Positions 1 to 7,931 of a DNA stretch of 55,038 nucleotides are shown piece after piece. Source of the stretch: Planctomycetota bacterium. GTDB lineage: Bacteria > Planctomycetota > B15-G4 > SIAN01. The notes beneath the pieces are model-generated. The model was not told where the DNA came from, did not search any database, and was given only the letters and a program-made list of their open reading frames with translations. Numbering within the stretch: position 1 is the first letter of the stretch; the number at the start of each line of letters is the position of its first letter. Location: the NCBI GenBank assembly GCA_009691715.1, contig SIAN01000027.1:1-55038 (forward strand), in the 5' to 3' direction. Both the position numbers and the translations under genes were made by a program.

Positions 1-948
1 CTGGTCGGGTACGGCGTCGCCCGTCCCGAAGTACATCTCGTCGGGCGTCTGGCCACGAAACGCCGAGTGGGGCAGACGCAAGTTGTGCTCAGCGACGTAG
101 AACGCGACGAGCGACCGGACCTTCGCCATCGAGTCGAGCGGATGCAGGTACAGCCACTGGTGCTTCAGGCAGCGCCACCACGCTTCGATCATGGAGTTCG
201 AGAAACGAATCTCGGTCTGGGCCAGCACGCGCTTCAAGAGCCCAGACCCGATCAGCTCATCGATCGCAGCGTTCTTGTTCTCGACCCCGGCGTCGGCGAG
301 CACGGTCGGTACTTGGGCGGAGCCATGGACCGCTTGGCCGGCCTCGAGGCGGACCGCAACCGTGTTGGCCGGGTCGAAGCGATCGAGCAGTCGCCACGCG
401 AGGATGCGGCGCGAGAAGTTGTCGATGACGGCGTGCAAGTAGACGCGGCTGTGGTCGAGGCGGCGGATCAGCGTCGTGTCGATGTGCCAGAGCTCGTTCG
501 GTCGCTCGGCGCGAATCCCGATACGAGGCTGCGCAGGGTGGACGCGAAGGCTAGGCCGACGCCAGCCGTGCTGCACGACGAGCCGCAACCAGGTCGTCGG
601 AGACGCGAAGACGGCGCCCAGGCGTTGCGCGAGCACGGCGAGCCGGCTGGTCGGGACGTGGCGGTAGTCAGGCGAGGTCACCAGCGTGCCGAGCTTCGAG
701 ACCTCGACCGGCGTCAACCGCTGCGGCGATGAGTTCGGGCAGGAGGACTGGTCCGCGAGTTGGCAGGTCTTCGCCGCAGTCCTCCAAGCATGGAGCCGCG
801 CGGCGGACAGACCGAGGATGGCGAGCACCCGCCGCAGGCCGAGCACCGATCGGGTGGGTATCTTGGCGGTGTCGAGCGGTCGAACGGAAAGTTCAGAATG
901 TCGTGGCGCGGAGCACGGCTCGTCGCCAGTTTCGATCTCTCCCCTCAC
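1..948 (-). CDS. DDE integrase-type transposase, C-terminus cut by the window edge
   Basis: The minus-strand frame is open from the left edge to about 948. It shows a retroviral-integrase-type catalytic core: the first Asp in PNELWHIDTT, a VIDNFSRRILAW block, the second Asp in LADAGVENKN, and the Glu in FSNSMIEAWWR about 35 residues later, which completes the DDE triad. The end reads FRGQTPDEMYFGTGDA, typical of the C-terminal region of such transposases, so only a short tail is missing. An N-terminal helix-turn-helix-like stretch (VLAILGLSAARLHAWR) is present. The likeliest start is GTG at 948, which overlaps the dnaE2 stop as GTGA; no ATG start is available. No terminal inverted repeat could be recognised, so the element boundaries are unknown and the exact IS family is uncertain. 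Confidence 0.8.
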   Translation of the reverse strand, partial: MRGEIETGDEPCSAPRHSELSVRPLDTAKIPTRSVLGLRRVLAILGLSAARLHAWRTAAKTCQLADQSSCPNSSPQRLTPVEVSKLGTLVTSPDYRHVPTSRLAVLAQRLGAVFASPTTWLRLVVQHGWRRPSLRVHPAQPRIGIRAERPNELWHIDTTLIRRLDHSRVYLHAVIDNFSRRILAWRLLDRFDPANTVAVRLEAGQAVHGSAQVPTVLADAGVENKNAAIDELIGSGLLKRVLAQTEIRFSNSMIEAWWRCLKHQWLYLHPLDSMAKVRSLVAFYVAEHNLRLPHSAFRGQTPDEMYFGTGDAVPDQ

Positions 949-3900
949 CTGAAATCCCTCGACCTCGTCTCGATCCGCCTCACCAGTTCCGTCAGGTCGC
1001 TCACCCGCTCCGCCAGCAGGTGCACGACCTCGCCCACCCGCTCGACCTTGCCGCGCACCAGCAGCAGCCTCCCGCTGATCACCGCGAGCCGATGCCGCTG
1101 CTGCTCGCGCTCGCGGACGATGACGTTGGCGCTGCCGCTCTCGTCTTCGAGGGTCATGAACAACACCCCCGACGCGGTGCCCGGTTTCTGGCGATGCAAC
1201 ACCAGGCCGGCGACGGCGACGCGGGCGCCTTGCAGCGCTCGCGTCAGCACGCTGCACGGCGCGCCGCCGAGCTTGGCGACGTGCGTTCGCAGGAAATGGA
1301 GCGGATGCGAGTGCAGCGTGAGGCCGGTGGTGGCGTAGTCGGCGACGACCATCTCCGATTCGTGCGGGGCGAGGAGCAGCGGGGCGGCGCGCTCGGGCGG
1401 CGGGGCGCGCTCGAATAGCGGGGCCGCGGCGCGCGCGGGTGCGGCCTGCCACCAGGCGGCGCGGCGATGCGGGGCGAGCGCGCCGAAGGCGCCGGCTTCG
1501 GCGAGGCGCACGGCTTCGCGGCGCGACAGCGGCGCGCGGCCGATCGCGTCGTCGACGTCGCGGAACGGCGCCGCCGCGCGCGCGGCGACCAGCCGCTGCG
1601 CCGCCGCCTCGGCGATGCCCTTCACCATCCTGAGGCCGAGCCGCAGCGCCGCCTGCTGCGGCCGCGCCAGCACGCCGTCGTGCTCGAGCGTGCATTCCCA
1701 ACCGCTCTCCGCGACATCGACCGCGCGCACTTCGACGCCGTGGTTCCTCGCGTCGCGCACCAGTTGCGCCGGCTCGTAGAAGCCCATCGGCTGGCTGTTC
1801 AGCAACGCGCAAGTGAGCGCGGCCGGCTCGTGGCGCTTCAACCAGCAGCTCGCCCAAGTGATCAGCGCGAAGCTCGCGGCGTGGCTTTCTGGAAAACCGT
1901 ATTCGCCAAAACCTTTCAGCTGCTCGAAGACTCCGCGCGCGAACTCCTCGCGGTAGCCGCGGGCCAACATCCCCTCGATCAGCTTCTTCTCGAACGTCGC
2001 GATCAATCCCGGCCGCCGCCACGCCCCCATCGCGCGCCGCAACAGGTCGGCTTCGCCGGGCGTGAAGCCGGCGGCGACGACGGCGAGCTTCATCGCCTGC
2101 TCTTGGAAGATCGGCACGCCGAGCGTCTTGTGCAGCACGCTCTTCACCGCTTCCGACGGGTACTCGACCTTCTCCTCGCCGGCGCGACGGCGCAGGTAGG
2201 GATGCACCATCCCACCCTGGATCGGGCCGGGCCGCACGATCGCCACCTCGATCACGAGGTCGTAGAAGCAGCGCGGCTTCAACCGCGGCAGCATCGCCAT
2301 CTGCGCCCGGCTCTCGATCTGGAACGCGCCGATGGTGTCGGCGCGCTGGATCATCGCCCAGGTCGCCGGATCGTCGGCCGGGATCGTGGCCAGATCGAGC
2401 CGCTCGCCACGCACCAGTGCCACCAAGTCGAAGCAGCGCCGCACTGCCGCCAGCATCCCGAGCCCGAGGCAGTCGACCTTGAGAATCTTGAGCGCGTCCA
2501 AGTCGTCCTTGTCCCATTCGAGGACGGTGCGCCCCTCCATCGCCGCGTTTTCGATCGGGCAGATCTCGTCGAGGCGCCCCGCCGTCATCACCATCCCGCC
2601 GACGTGTTGCGACAGGTGGCGCGGGAAGCCGTGCAACTCGCGCGCGAGGGCGAGCACGCGCCGAAGTGTGGCATCGGCGGGATCAAAGCCGGTGGCCGCG
2701 AGTTCTGCGTCGGGCCACTCGACCTCGCTCCAGTGATGCAGCGCGCCGGCCAACCGCTCGATCTGGTCCTGCGCCAGCCCGAGCGCCTTGCCGACGTCGC
2801 GCACCGCGCTCCTGCCGCGGAAGGTGATCACCGTCGCCGTCATCGCACACCGGTCGCGGCCGTGGCGATCCCACAGATGCTGCAGCACCTCCTCGCGCCG
2901 CTCGTGCTCGAAGTCGATGTCGATGTCGGGCGGCTCGTCGCGGTCCTTCGAGACGAACCGCTCGAACAGCACGTCGAAGCGGTCGGGGTCGACCGAGGTC
3001 ACACCGAGGCAGTAGCAGACCGCTGAGTTGGCCGCGCTGCCGCGCCCCTGGCAGAGGATCCCCTTGGACCTGGCGAAATCGACCAGCTCGTGCACGGTGA
3101 GGAAGTAGGGCTCGTAGCGCAGCTCGGCGATCAGTTTCAATTCATGCGCGAGGAGTCCCTGCACCTTTTCAGGGATGCCGGCCGGCCAGCGCTTGCGCGC
3201 GCCGTCGAGCACCAGATCGGTGAGGCGCTGGTGGTCGCCTTCGTCGGGATAGGTGTAGCGCAGCTCATCCAACGAGAAGTTGCAGCGGTCCGCGACGTCG
3301 AGCGTCCGCTCGAGCAGTTCGAGCCGTCCCGGTCCGTAGATACGCGCGATCTCGGGCAGCGTCCGCATCACCGCGCCGCCCGGCGGCAGCCGACTGCCGA
3401 GCTCCGCCACCGTGCAGCCGTGGTGGATCGCCGCCATCGTGTCGCGCAGCGCTCGCCGTTTCGGGTCGTGCATCTCGACCCCGCCCGCCGCCACCAGCGG
3501 CAGTCGCGTCGCCGCCGACAGATGGTCAAGCCGCGCGAGCCGCGCGCGATCGTCGGGCCCGTCGCGCAACGCCGCCGCCAGCCACGCCCGGTCGCCGAAA
3601 GTCTCCGCGAGCCAGGTGAGCCGCAGCGCCGCGCGCGCCAACGCTTCGCGCCCCGCCGTCGGCAGCAGCGACTCCTCATCCGGCAACCCGATCGCGAGCA
3701 GCCCTTCCGCGTGATCGGCGACGTCGGCGCGCGCCAGTGCATAACTCCCCTTCTCCGCGCGCCGGCGCCCCGCCGTGATCAACCGCGACAGCCGCGCATA
3801 GCTCGCCCGATCGCTCGCAAGCAACACCACGCGCGCGCCATCGATCAATGCGAACTCGCCGCCGATCAGCAGCTTCAAGCGCGGCGACTGCCCGACCGCG

Positions 3901-4187
3901 GGCGCGGTGGCGCGCGCCGCGACGTGGGCGCGCACGACACCGGCGAGCGACGCCTCGTCGGTGATCGCGAGCGCGTGGTAGCCGAGTTGCGTCGCGCGTT
4001 CCACCAGCTCGTCGGGATGCGACGCGCCGCGCTGGAAGGTGAAGTTGGTGAGGCAGTGGAGCTCCGCGCAGCGCAGGAACGGGACGACCTCGGGCGCGGG
4101 CAGCAGCGGGGAGCCGACTGCATGCGCGAGCGGCGGCCCCGCCTTCAATGGATGCGGATGCTTCTTCTTCGGCGGCAGATCAGGCAT
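945..4187 (-). CDS. dnaE2: Error-prone DNA polymerase DnaE2 (ImuC)
   Basis: A C-family polymerase alpha-subunit paralogue used for SOS translesion synthesis. It is 1080 residues, the usual size for DnaE2. In order it has a PHP domain (from about residue 40, ELHCLTNFTFQRGASHP), the palm with QGRGSAANSAVCYCLG near 380 and the metal-binding PDIDIDFEHERRE near 420, thumb and finger regions, helix-hairpin-helix repeats, and a C-terminal OB fold (VAVAGLVLHRQKPGT). The PHP motif reads HCLTNF where HCHSNF is common, so the PHP metal site is incomplete. It lies 24 bp downstream of imuB and is the last gene of the lexA-imuA-imuB-dnaE2 operon, so it is presumably LexA controlled. A transposase follows at once. 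Confidence 0.97.
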   Translation of the reverse strand: MPDLPPKKKHPHPLKAGPPLAHAVGSPLLPAPEVVPFLRCAELHCLTNFTFQRGASHPDELVERATQLGYHALAITDEASLAGVVRAHVAARATAPAVGQSPRLKLLIGGEFALIDGARVVLLASDRASYARLSRLITAGRRRAEKGSYALARADVADHAEGLLAIGLPDEESLLPTAGREALARAALRLTWLAETFGDRAWLAAALRDGPDDRARLARLDHLSAATRLPLVAAGGVEMHDPKRRALRDTMAAIHHGCTVAELGSRLPPGGAVMRTLPEIARIYGPGRLELLERTLDVADRCNFSLDELRYTYPDEGDHQRLTDLVLDGARKRWPAGIPEKVQGLLAHELKLIAELRYEPYFLTVHELVDFARSKGILCQGRGSAANSAVCYCLGVTSVDPDRFDVLFERFVSKDRDEPPDIDIDFEHERREEVLQHLWDRHGRDRCAMTATVITFRGRSAVRDVGKALGLAQDQIERLAGALHHWSEVEWPDAELAATGFDPADATLRRVLALARELHGFPRHLSQHVGGMVMTAGRLDEICPIENAAMEGRTVLEWDKDDLDALKILKVDCLGLGMLAAVRRCFDLVALVRGERLDLATIPADDPATWAMIQRADTIGAFQIESRAQMAMLPRLKPRCFYDLVIEVAIVRPGPIQGGMVHPYLRRRAGEEKVEYPSEAVKSVLHKTLGVPIFQEQAMKLAVVAAGFTPGEADLLRRAMGAWRRPGLIATFEKKLIEGMLARGYREEFARGVFEQLKGFGEYGFPESHAASFALITWASCWLKRHEPAALTCALLNSQPMGFYEPAQLVRDARNHGVEVRAVDVAESGWECTLEHDGVLARPQQAALRLGLRMVKGIAEAAAQRLVAARAAAPFRDVDDAIGRAPLSRREAVRLAEAGAFGALAPHRRAAWWQAAPARAAAPLFERAPPPERAAPLLLAPHESEMVVADYATTGLTLHSHPLHFLRTHVAKLGGAPCSVLTRALQGARVAVAGLVLHRQKPGTASGVLFMTLEDESGSANVIVREREQQRHRLAVISGRLLLVRGKVERVGEVVHLLAERVSDLTELVRRIETRSRDFR

Positions 4188-4211
4188 CGGCGCGCTCCGA
4201 CGGCTCGCCGC

Positions 4212-5759
4212 TCAGCTGAATGCGCCGTGGCGGAACCACGCACCCGCCGCGTCGCGGAAGATCCAGCTGCGCGTTCCGTCCGCGAGTTCGACCTCGAAGT
4301 AGTCGCGCTCAACGTCATTGCCGTCCCACCAGCCGCCGGTGATCCGCTCCGGCCCGCGCACCGCGCGCAGCGGCTGGCCGCGTTCGTCACACGTGACCGC
4401 GCACGGTTGCGGCGCACCCGCGAGTTCGAACGGCCGCGCACCCGCGACGGGCTGCTGCGCGGCGCTCGTCGCAACGGCTCCCGCCGCCCGCCAGCCAAAT
4501 GCCCGCTCGGGCCGTGGATCGCACCGCGCCTCGACGCCGCGCACCTGCTCGCGCCCCAATCGCATCGCGAGACGATCGATCAGCGCTGCCGCGGTGCGTT
4601 CTGCTCCGCGATCGCGCCCCGCCGCGAACAGCGCCTCCTGCTCCGCAGCGAGCGGCACCGTCTTCGCCACCACCAGGCGCACCTTCTCGACCAACGCGAC
4701 CGCCTGTCGACGCTGCCTCTGCTCGTGCTCGAGGCGATGCGACAGCAACGTGACCAGCAGCGCCACGTCGCGCGTCGGCGCGCTCGGCGCGAGGTCGAGC
4801 GACCAGGGCGGCGCCTTGCCCGGCGGCACGAAGGTGAAGGCCGCGACCAGCGGCGCCTCGCCGCGCGCGGCGAGCGCCTCGACCGCTTCCGTCAGCAGTT
4901 GCTGCGCCGCGACCAGCAGCGCGCCGGCGTCGTTCACCGGGGCCTCGAATTCGAGCTCCTCGTCGAAGAACTGCGGCGGCGCGATGCGTTCGAGCGGCTC
5001 CTCGAGTTCGCCCAGCAGCCGCTGCAGTTGCTGGACGAAGGCGATCGAGGTGCGCGTCGCGAGACCGGCGCGCGGCAGTTGGAGCAGCTCCCCGATCGTC
5101 CGCACGCCAAGCGCACGACAAGCCGCGGCCACCTCGACCGATGGCGCGAGCGCCTGCCACGGCAGTGCCGCGAACAGGCCCGTGCCCGCTCGCGGTGCAT
5201 GGCGCGGCTCCGGGTCGCCCGCAAGTTCGCCGGCGCGCGCCAGCACGCGCGCGGCCTCGGGCGTGTCGGCGATGCCGAGCTGCGTCGCGAAGCCGGCACG
5301 CGCGCACGCCGCCGTGACCTGCGTCGCCAGCGACTCCTCGCCGCCGAAATGGAACGCCGTCCGCCCCACTTCGAGCAGCAGCCCCGCCGCACCCGCGCGC
5401 AGCGCCGGATCACGCTCGCGACAGACATCGGGCGTGAAGCGCAGCAGCGCCGCCGCGAGTCGTGCGAGCAGGCGCGCATCGGCCTCGGGCTCGAGGCGCA
5501 ACGCGACCAGTCCACTGCAGAGCGCGCGCGCCGCGGAGAGCGTCTGGCCCGGCGCGACGCCATGCGCCGCCGCCCGCGGCGAGACCGCGACCACCCGCTC
5601 GCGCGCGCCGTCATGCACGGACAGCGCGCACGCCGCTGTCGCGAGATCCGGCGCAAGCGTTGGCGACGTGCGTGTCGTTGCCGTGCGTGTCGTTGCCGTG
5701 CGTATCGTTGCCGTTCGCAACCGCCGCTCCAGCGCGAAGCGCGGCAGGCGCAGGCTCAT
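4212..5759 (-). CDS. imuB: ImuB, Y-family polymerase-like mutasome protein
   Basis: ImuB proteins resemble Y-family polymerases without the catalytic acidic residues and act as a beta-clamp-binding hub that recruits DnaE2. The ATG at 5759 is chosen because MSLRLPRFALERR matches the usual ImuB N-terminus; a longer reading to 5795 adds 12 unconvincing residues. The fold is supported by RVVAVSPRAAAHGVAPGQTL, the little-finger-like middle and the C-terminal GGWWDGNDVERDYF block typical of ImuB. The normal Y-family catalytic Asp after the first strand is absent, as expected. After residue 13 there is an insertion of about 20 residues made of RTATT units, from a 15-bp repeat. The first 149 bp overlap the end of imuA in another frame. 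515 residues. Confidence 0.93.
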   Translation of the reverse strand: MSLRLPRFALERRLRTATIRTATTRTATTRTSPTLAPDLATAACALSVHDGARERVVAVSPRAAAHGVAPGQTLSAARALCSGLVALRLEPEADARLLARLAAALLRFTPDVCRERDPALRAGAAGLLLEVGRTAFHFGGEESLATQVTAACARAGFATQLGIADTPEAARVLARAGELAGDPEPRHAPRAGTGLFAALPWQALAPSVEVAAACRALGVRTIGELLQLPRAGLATRTSIAFVQQLQRLLGELEEPLERIAPPQFFDEELEFEAPVNDAGALLVAAQQLLTEAVEALAARGEAPLVAAFTFVPPGKAPPWSLDLAPSAPTRDVALLVTLLSHRLEHEQRQRRQAVALVEKVRLVVAKTVPLAAEQEALFAAGRDRGAERTAAALIDRLAMRLGREQVRGVEARCDPRPERAFGWRAAGAVATSAAQQPVAGARPFELAGAPQPCAVTCDERGQPLRAVRGPERITGGWWDGNDVERDYFEVELADGTRSWIFRDAAGAWFRHGAFS

Positions 5760-6459
5760 CCAGCGGATCACGGGACCACTCCAGCACCACTGCATCGGAA
5801 CCGAGCACCGCCCCGCCGCGACAACGCAGCGGCGTGACCTGCAACCTGCGTCGCGCCGGTGCCCGTGACGGCAGCGGCGCCACCAGCAATCGCACCGCCG
5901 CCGGCGAAGCGACCCGCGCGAAACCCTGCGGCCGCAACAACAGTCCGAGCGCGCCGCCCTCCTCCGCCGCCAGCTGCAGCCGCCGCAGCGAGCGATCGTC
6001 TAGGTGATGGAGCCACGCCACCACCACGTCGCACGCCCCCGAACGCAGCGCCAGATCGATCGCCCACGCCTGCTCGCGCGTGTCGCGTGGCCGCACCACT
6101 AGGCAGCGCGCGAGATCAAGACCCGCCTGGCGGAGCGCCGGCGGATAGGGCCAATGGTTGGGATCGATCCACGCCACCAGTCGCGCCGCACCGACCGCCG
6201 GCGGTGCGATCAGTCGCGGCAGGAACGCTTCGAGTGCGCCGCAGCCGCCATCGGGCAACAGGAGCTCATGCAACGCGCCGCGCTGCCAACCACCGCCGAG
6301 CTGCAGGTCGAGCGCAGGAAAGCCCGTGGCGATGCGATCGGGTCGCGCCGCGGAGAGTTCGGGCCGGCGGTGGTGAGCACGATCGAGCGCTTCGAGCTGC
6401 GTGCGCAGCCGGCCAAGTTCGCCACGGCGGTGCAGCTCGGTCTTCGCGGCCGCGCTCAT
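5611..6459 (-). CDS. imuA: ImuA, RecA-like mutasome protein
   Basis: ImuA is the RecA-fold partner of ImuB and DnaE2. Residues of the ImuA/SulA-like core are clear: RIATGFPALDLQLGGGWQRG, then a loop LLPDGGCGALEAFL where RecA would carry its Walker A motif. No GK(S/T) is present, so ATP binding is doubtful, which is usual for ImuA. AWIDPNHWPYPPAL and VVLEWSRDP follow. The ATG at 6459 overlaps the lexA TGA as ATGA, giving 282 residues; a longer upstream reading lies inside lexA and was rejected. The C-terminal ~48 residues run over the imuB start in a different frame and contain a GNDTH repeat. Confidence 0.92.
   Translation of the reverse strand: MSAAAKTELHRRGELGRLRTQLEALDRAHHRRPELSAARPDRIATGFPALDLQLGGGWQRGALHELLLPDGGCGALEAFLPRLIAPPAVGAARLVAWIDPNHWPYPPALRQAGLDLARCLVVRPRDTREQAWAIDLALRSGACDVVVAWLHHLDDRSLRRLQLAAEEGGALGLLLRPQGFARVASPAAVRLLVAPLPSRAPARRRLQVTPLRCRGGAVLGSDAVVLEWSRDPLDEPAPAALRAGAAVANGNDTHGNDTHGNDTHVANACAGSRDSGVRAVRA
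5668..5712. repeat. Three tandem 15-bp units inside the imuA/imuB overlap
   Basis: The plus strand reads GTGCGTGTCGTTGCC twice and then GTGCGTATCGTTGCC. Because the unit is a multiple of three it is read in both genes: as GNDTH units in ImuA and RTATT units in ImuB. It sits where ImuB orthologues normally have no insertion. Confidence 0.95.
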
Positions 6460-7169
6460 GGCGGGTTCCGCTGCACGCTCAGCCGCGGCCGCACCAGCCC
6501 GACGACGAGTCCCTCGATCGCGACGTGGGTGCGCGCCGGATCGACCACGATCGGCTGCAACCGCGCGTTGGCCGGTTCGAGCACGACGCGCCGCGCGCGC
6601 CCGCGCCCGCTCACCCGCCACCGCTTCACCGTCACCTCGTCGTCGAGCCGCACCACCACGATCTGCCCGTCGCGCACGCTCGCCGTCTTCTGCACGGCCA
6701 CCAGATCGCCCGGCGCGATGCCCGCCTCGATCATCGAGTCGCCGCGCACGCGCAGCAGGAAGTCGGCCGGTGCGGAGAAGAGCGCGCGATCGACCTCGAC
6801 CCGCCGCTCGTGCTGCTCGACTGCCAGCAACGGCACACCGGCGGCGACCTCGCCGATGAGCGGCAGCACGAGACGCCTCGCGCCGTCTGCTGCAGCTGTT
6901 TCGGCAGCTGTTTCGGCAGCTCCTTCTGCGGCTGCATAAGGCGACGCGAGCAGCCGAATCCCGCGCGCTCTTCCGGGCTCGACCGAAAGCACCCCTTTGC
7001 GCGCCAGCAACCGCAGGTGCTGCACCGCGGCGTTCACCGAACGGAACTGAAGCCCGCTCGCGATCTCCGCCTGCGTCGGCGGAAAACCGCGGGCGGCGGT
7101 GAACCGGCGGATGAACTCGACCACCCGCAGTTGTCGTGCGGTGGGAGGACGGTTGGTGGGAGGACCCAT
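6456..7169 (-). CDS. lexA: LexA, SOS transcriptional repressor
   Basis: A self-cleaving SOS repressor of 237 residues. The N-terminal winged helix spans residues 9-75, with recognition-helix residues FRSVNAAVQHLRLLARKG; Ser44, Asn46 and Ala47 match the E. coli residues that contact CTGT half-sites. The C-terminal S24 peptidase domain has the cleavage site Ala110-Gly111 (EVAAGVP), Ser145 in RGDSM and Lys182 in TVKRW. The Ser-Lys spacing of 37 and the Gly-Ser spacing of 34 equal those of E. coli LexA. The linker holds an AAET repeat (residues 83-94) from a 12-bp duplication. The ATG at 7169 has a GAGG upstream at good distance and skips 13 non-homologous residues. It is the first gene of the mutasome operon, with a perfect LexA box upstream. 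Confidence 0.97.
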   Translation of the reverse strand: MGPPTNRPPTARQLRVVEFIRRFTAARGFPPTQAEIASGLQFRSVNAAVQHLRLLARKGVLSVEPGRARGIRLLASPYAAAEGAAETAAETAAADGARRLVLPLIGEVAAGVPLLAVEQHERRVEVDRALFSAPADFLLRVRGDSMIEAGIAPGDLVAVQKTASVRDGQIVVVRLDDEVTVKRWRVSGRGRARRVVLEPANARLQPIVVDPARTHVAIEGLVVGLVRPRLSVQRNPP

Positions 7170-7224
7170 GTGCTCTGCCTCACGCGTCGCGCAGCGGCAG
7201 GCGCCCACCCACCGACCACACGAC

Positions 7225-7244
7225 TACTGTTTTTTTAGACAGTA
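7225..7244. promoter_or_regulatory. LexA (SOS) box
   Basis: TACTGTTTTTTTAGACAGTA is an exact CTGT-N8-ACAG palindrome with matching outer TA dinucleotides, i.e. the E. coli-type SOS box. It lies 56 bp upstream of the lexA start codon and between lexA and the divergent gene at 7410, so it can give autoregulation of lexA-imuA-imuB-dnaE2 and perhaps influence the divergent promoter. Confidence 0.93.
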
Positions 7245-7409
7245 TTCCAAGCTGCCGAAAGCGCAAGCCCTTCGCTTCGGACTCCCCCTCGCCTGCCCGG
7301 CCAGGGTGTTTTGCCCTCAAGCGTCCCCGGGGAACGCTCCGATGCAACGCACAAGAAGGAGGGCCGCGAGCGTCCAGCCGGGCGCCCGCTCCTCCGGAGG
7401 ACTCTCGCC

Positions 7410-7931
7410 GTGCTGACCCTGCCGCTCGTGCGCAGCCTGTTGATCGCCACCGCAACATTCGCCTTGCCAGGGGGCGCCGATCCGACCGTCGTTCCCGCAC
7501 CCGCGCGGAACGACACGCTCCCGTCGCGCCTTGACATGAACTCGCTTCACCTGAGTTCGACGCGCACCACGCTGATGTTCCGCGGCCGTCCGCTCGTCGC
7601 CCCGCCAGGCGTGCGCCTGCTGCCGAACGACACGCTGCTGATCGGTGGCGTCGTGGTCGAGGTGCCGCTCGATGTCGTCGTCGAGTTCACCGACAGCGGC
7701 GATGCGATCTTCGAGCTCGCGCCGGACGCGCCGCCGCACGCGTGGGTCCTGATCGTCGGCAAGAAGAAACTGGTCGCGAGCGCCGGCGCGCGCGCGATCG
7801 TTCCGTGGCCAGGAGTCGGCGTGCCGCGCATCGAGTGGAGCCGGTTCGCCTACCCCGTCCCCGCACCGAGGGATTCGCTCAATCAGGCCCGTGACCTGCA
7901 GGATCCCTTCGATGCCAGTCCCTACAACTGA
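7410..7931 (+). CDS. Secreted protein of unknown function, first gene of polysaccharide cluster
   Basis: Not recognised. The GTG at 7410 is chosen because CCGGAGGA lies 8 bases upstream and because it opens directly into a signal peptide (LTLPLVRSLLIATATFALPGG). The mature part of about 150 residues looks beta-rich, with alternating hydrophobic strands (DTLLIGGVVVEVPLDVVVEF) and no Cys. Its end overlaps the start of the beta-barrel gene by 20 bp, so a shared role in the cell envelope or in polysaccharide export is likely but unproven. Confidence 0.7.
   Translation: MLTLPLVRSLLIATATFALPGGADPTVVPAPARNDTLPSRLDMNSLHLSSTRTTLMFRGRPLVAPPGVRLLPNDTLLIGGVVVEVPLDVVVEFTDSGDAIFELAPDAPPHAWVLIVGKKKLVASAGARAIVPWPGVGVPRIEWSRFAYPVPAPRDSLNQARDLQDPFDASPYN

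Noticed and set aside
67..732. Plus-strand frame over the left-edge transposase
   Set aside because: It is the complement of the transposase; the minus strand gives the clear DDE core.
3090..5837. A 915-codon open frame on the plus strand
   Set aside because: It lies antisense to dnaE2 and imuB, is extremely Arg-rich and has no domain; long antisense open frames are expected at this GC content.
7245..7409. Riboswitch in the leader of the polysaccharide cluster
   Set aside because: Short GC-rich complementary stretches exist, but I could not match any known aptamer core such as the cyclic-di-GMP class I motif.
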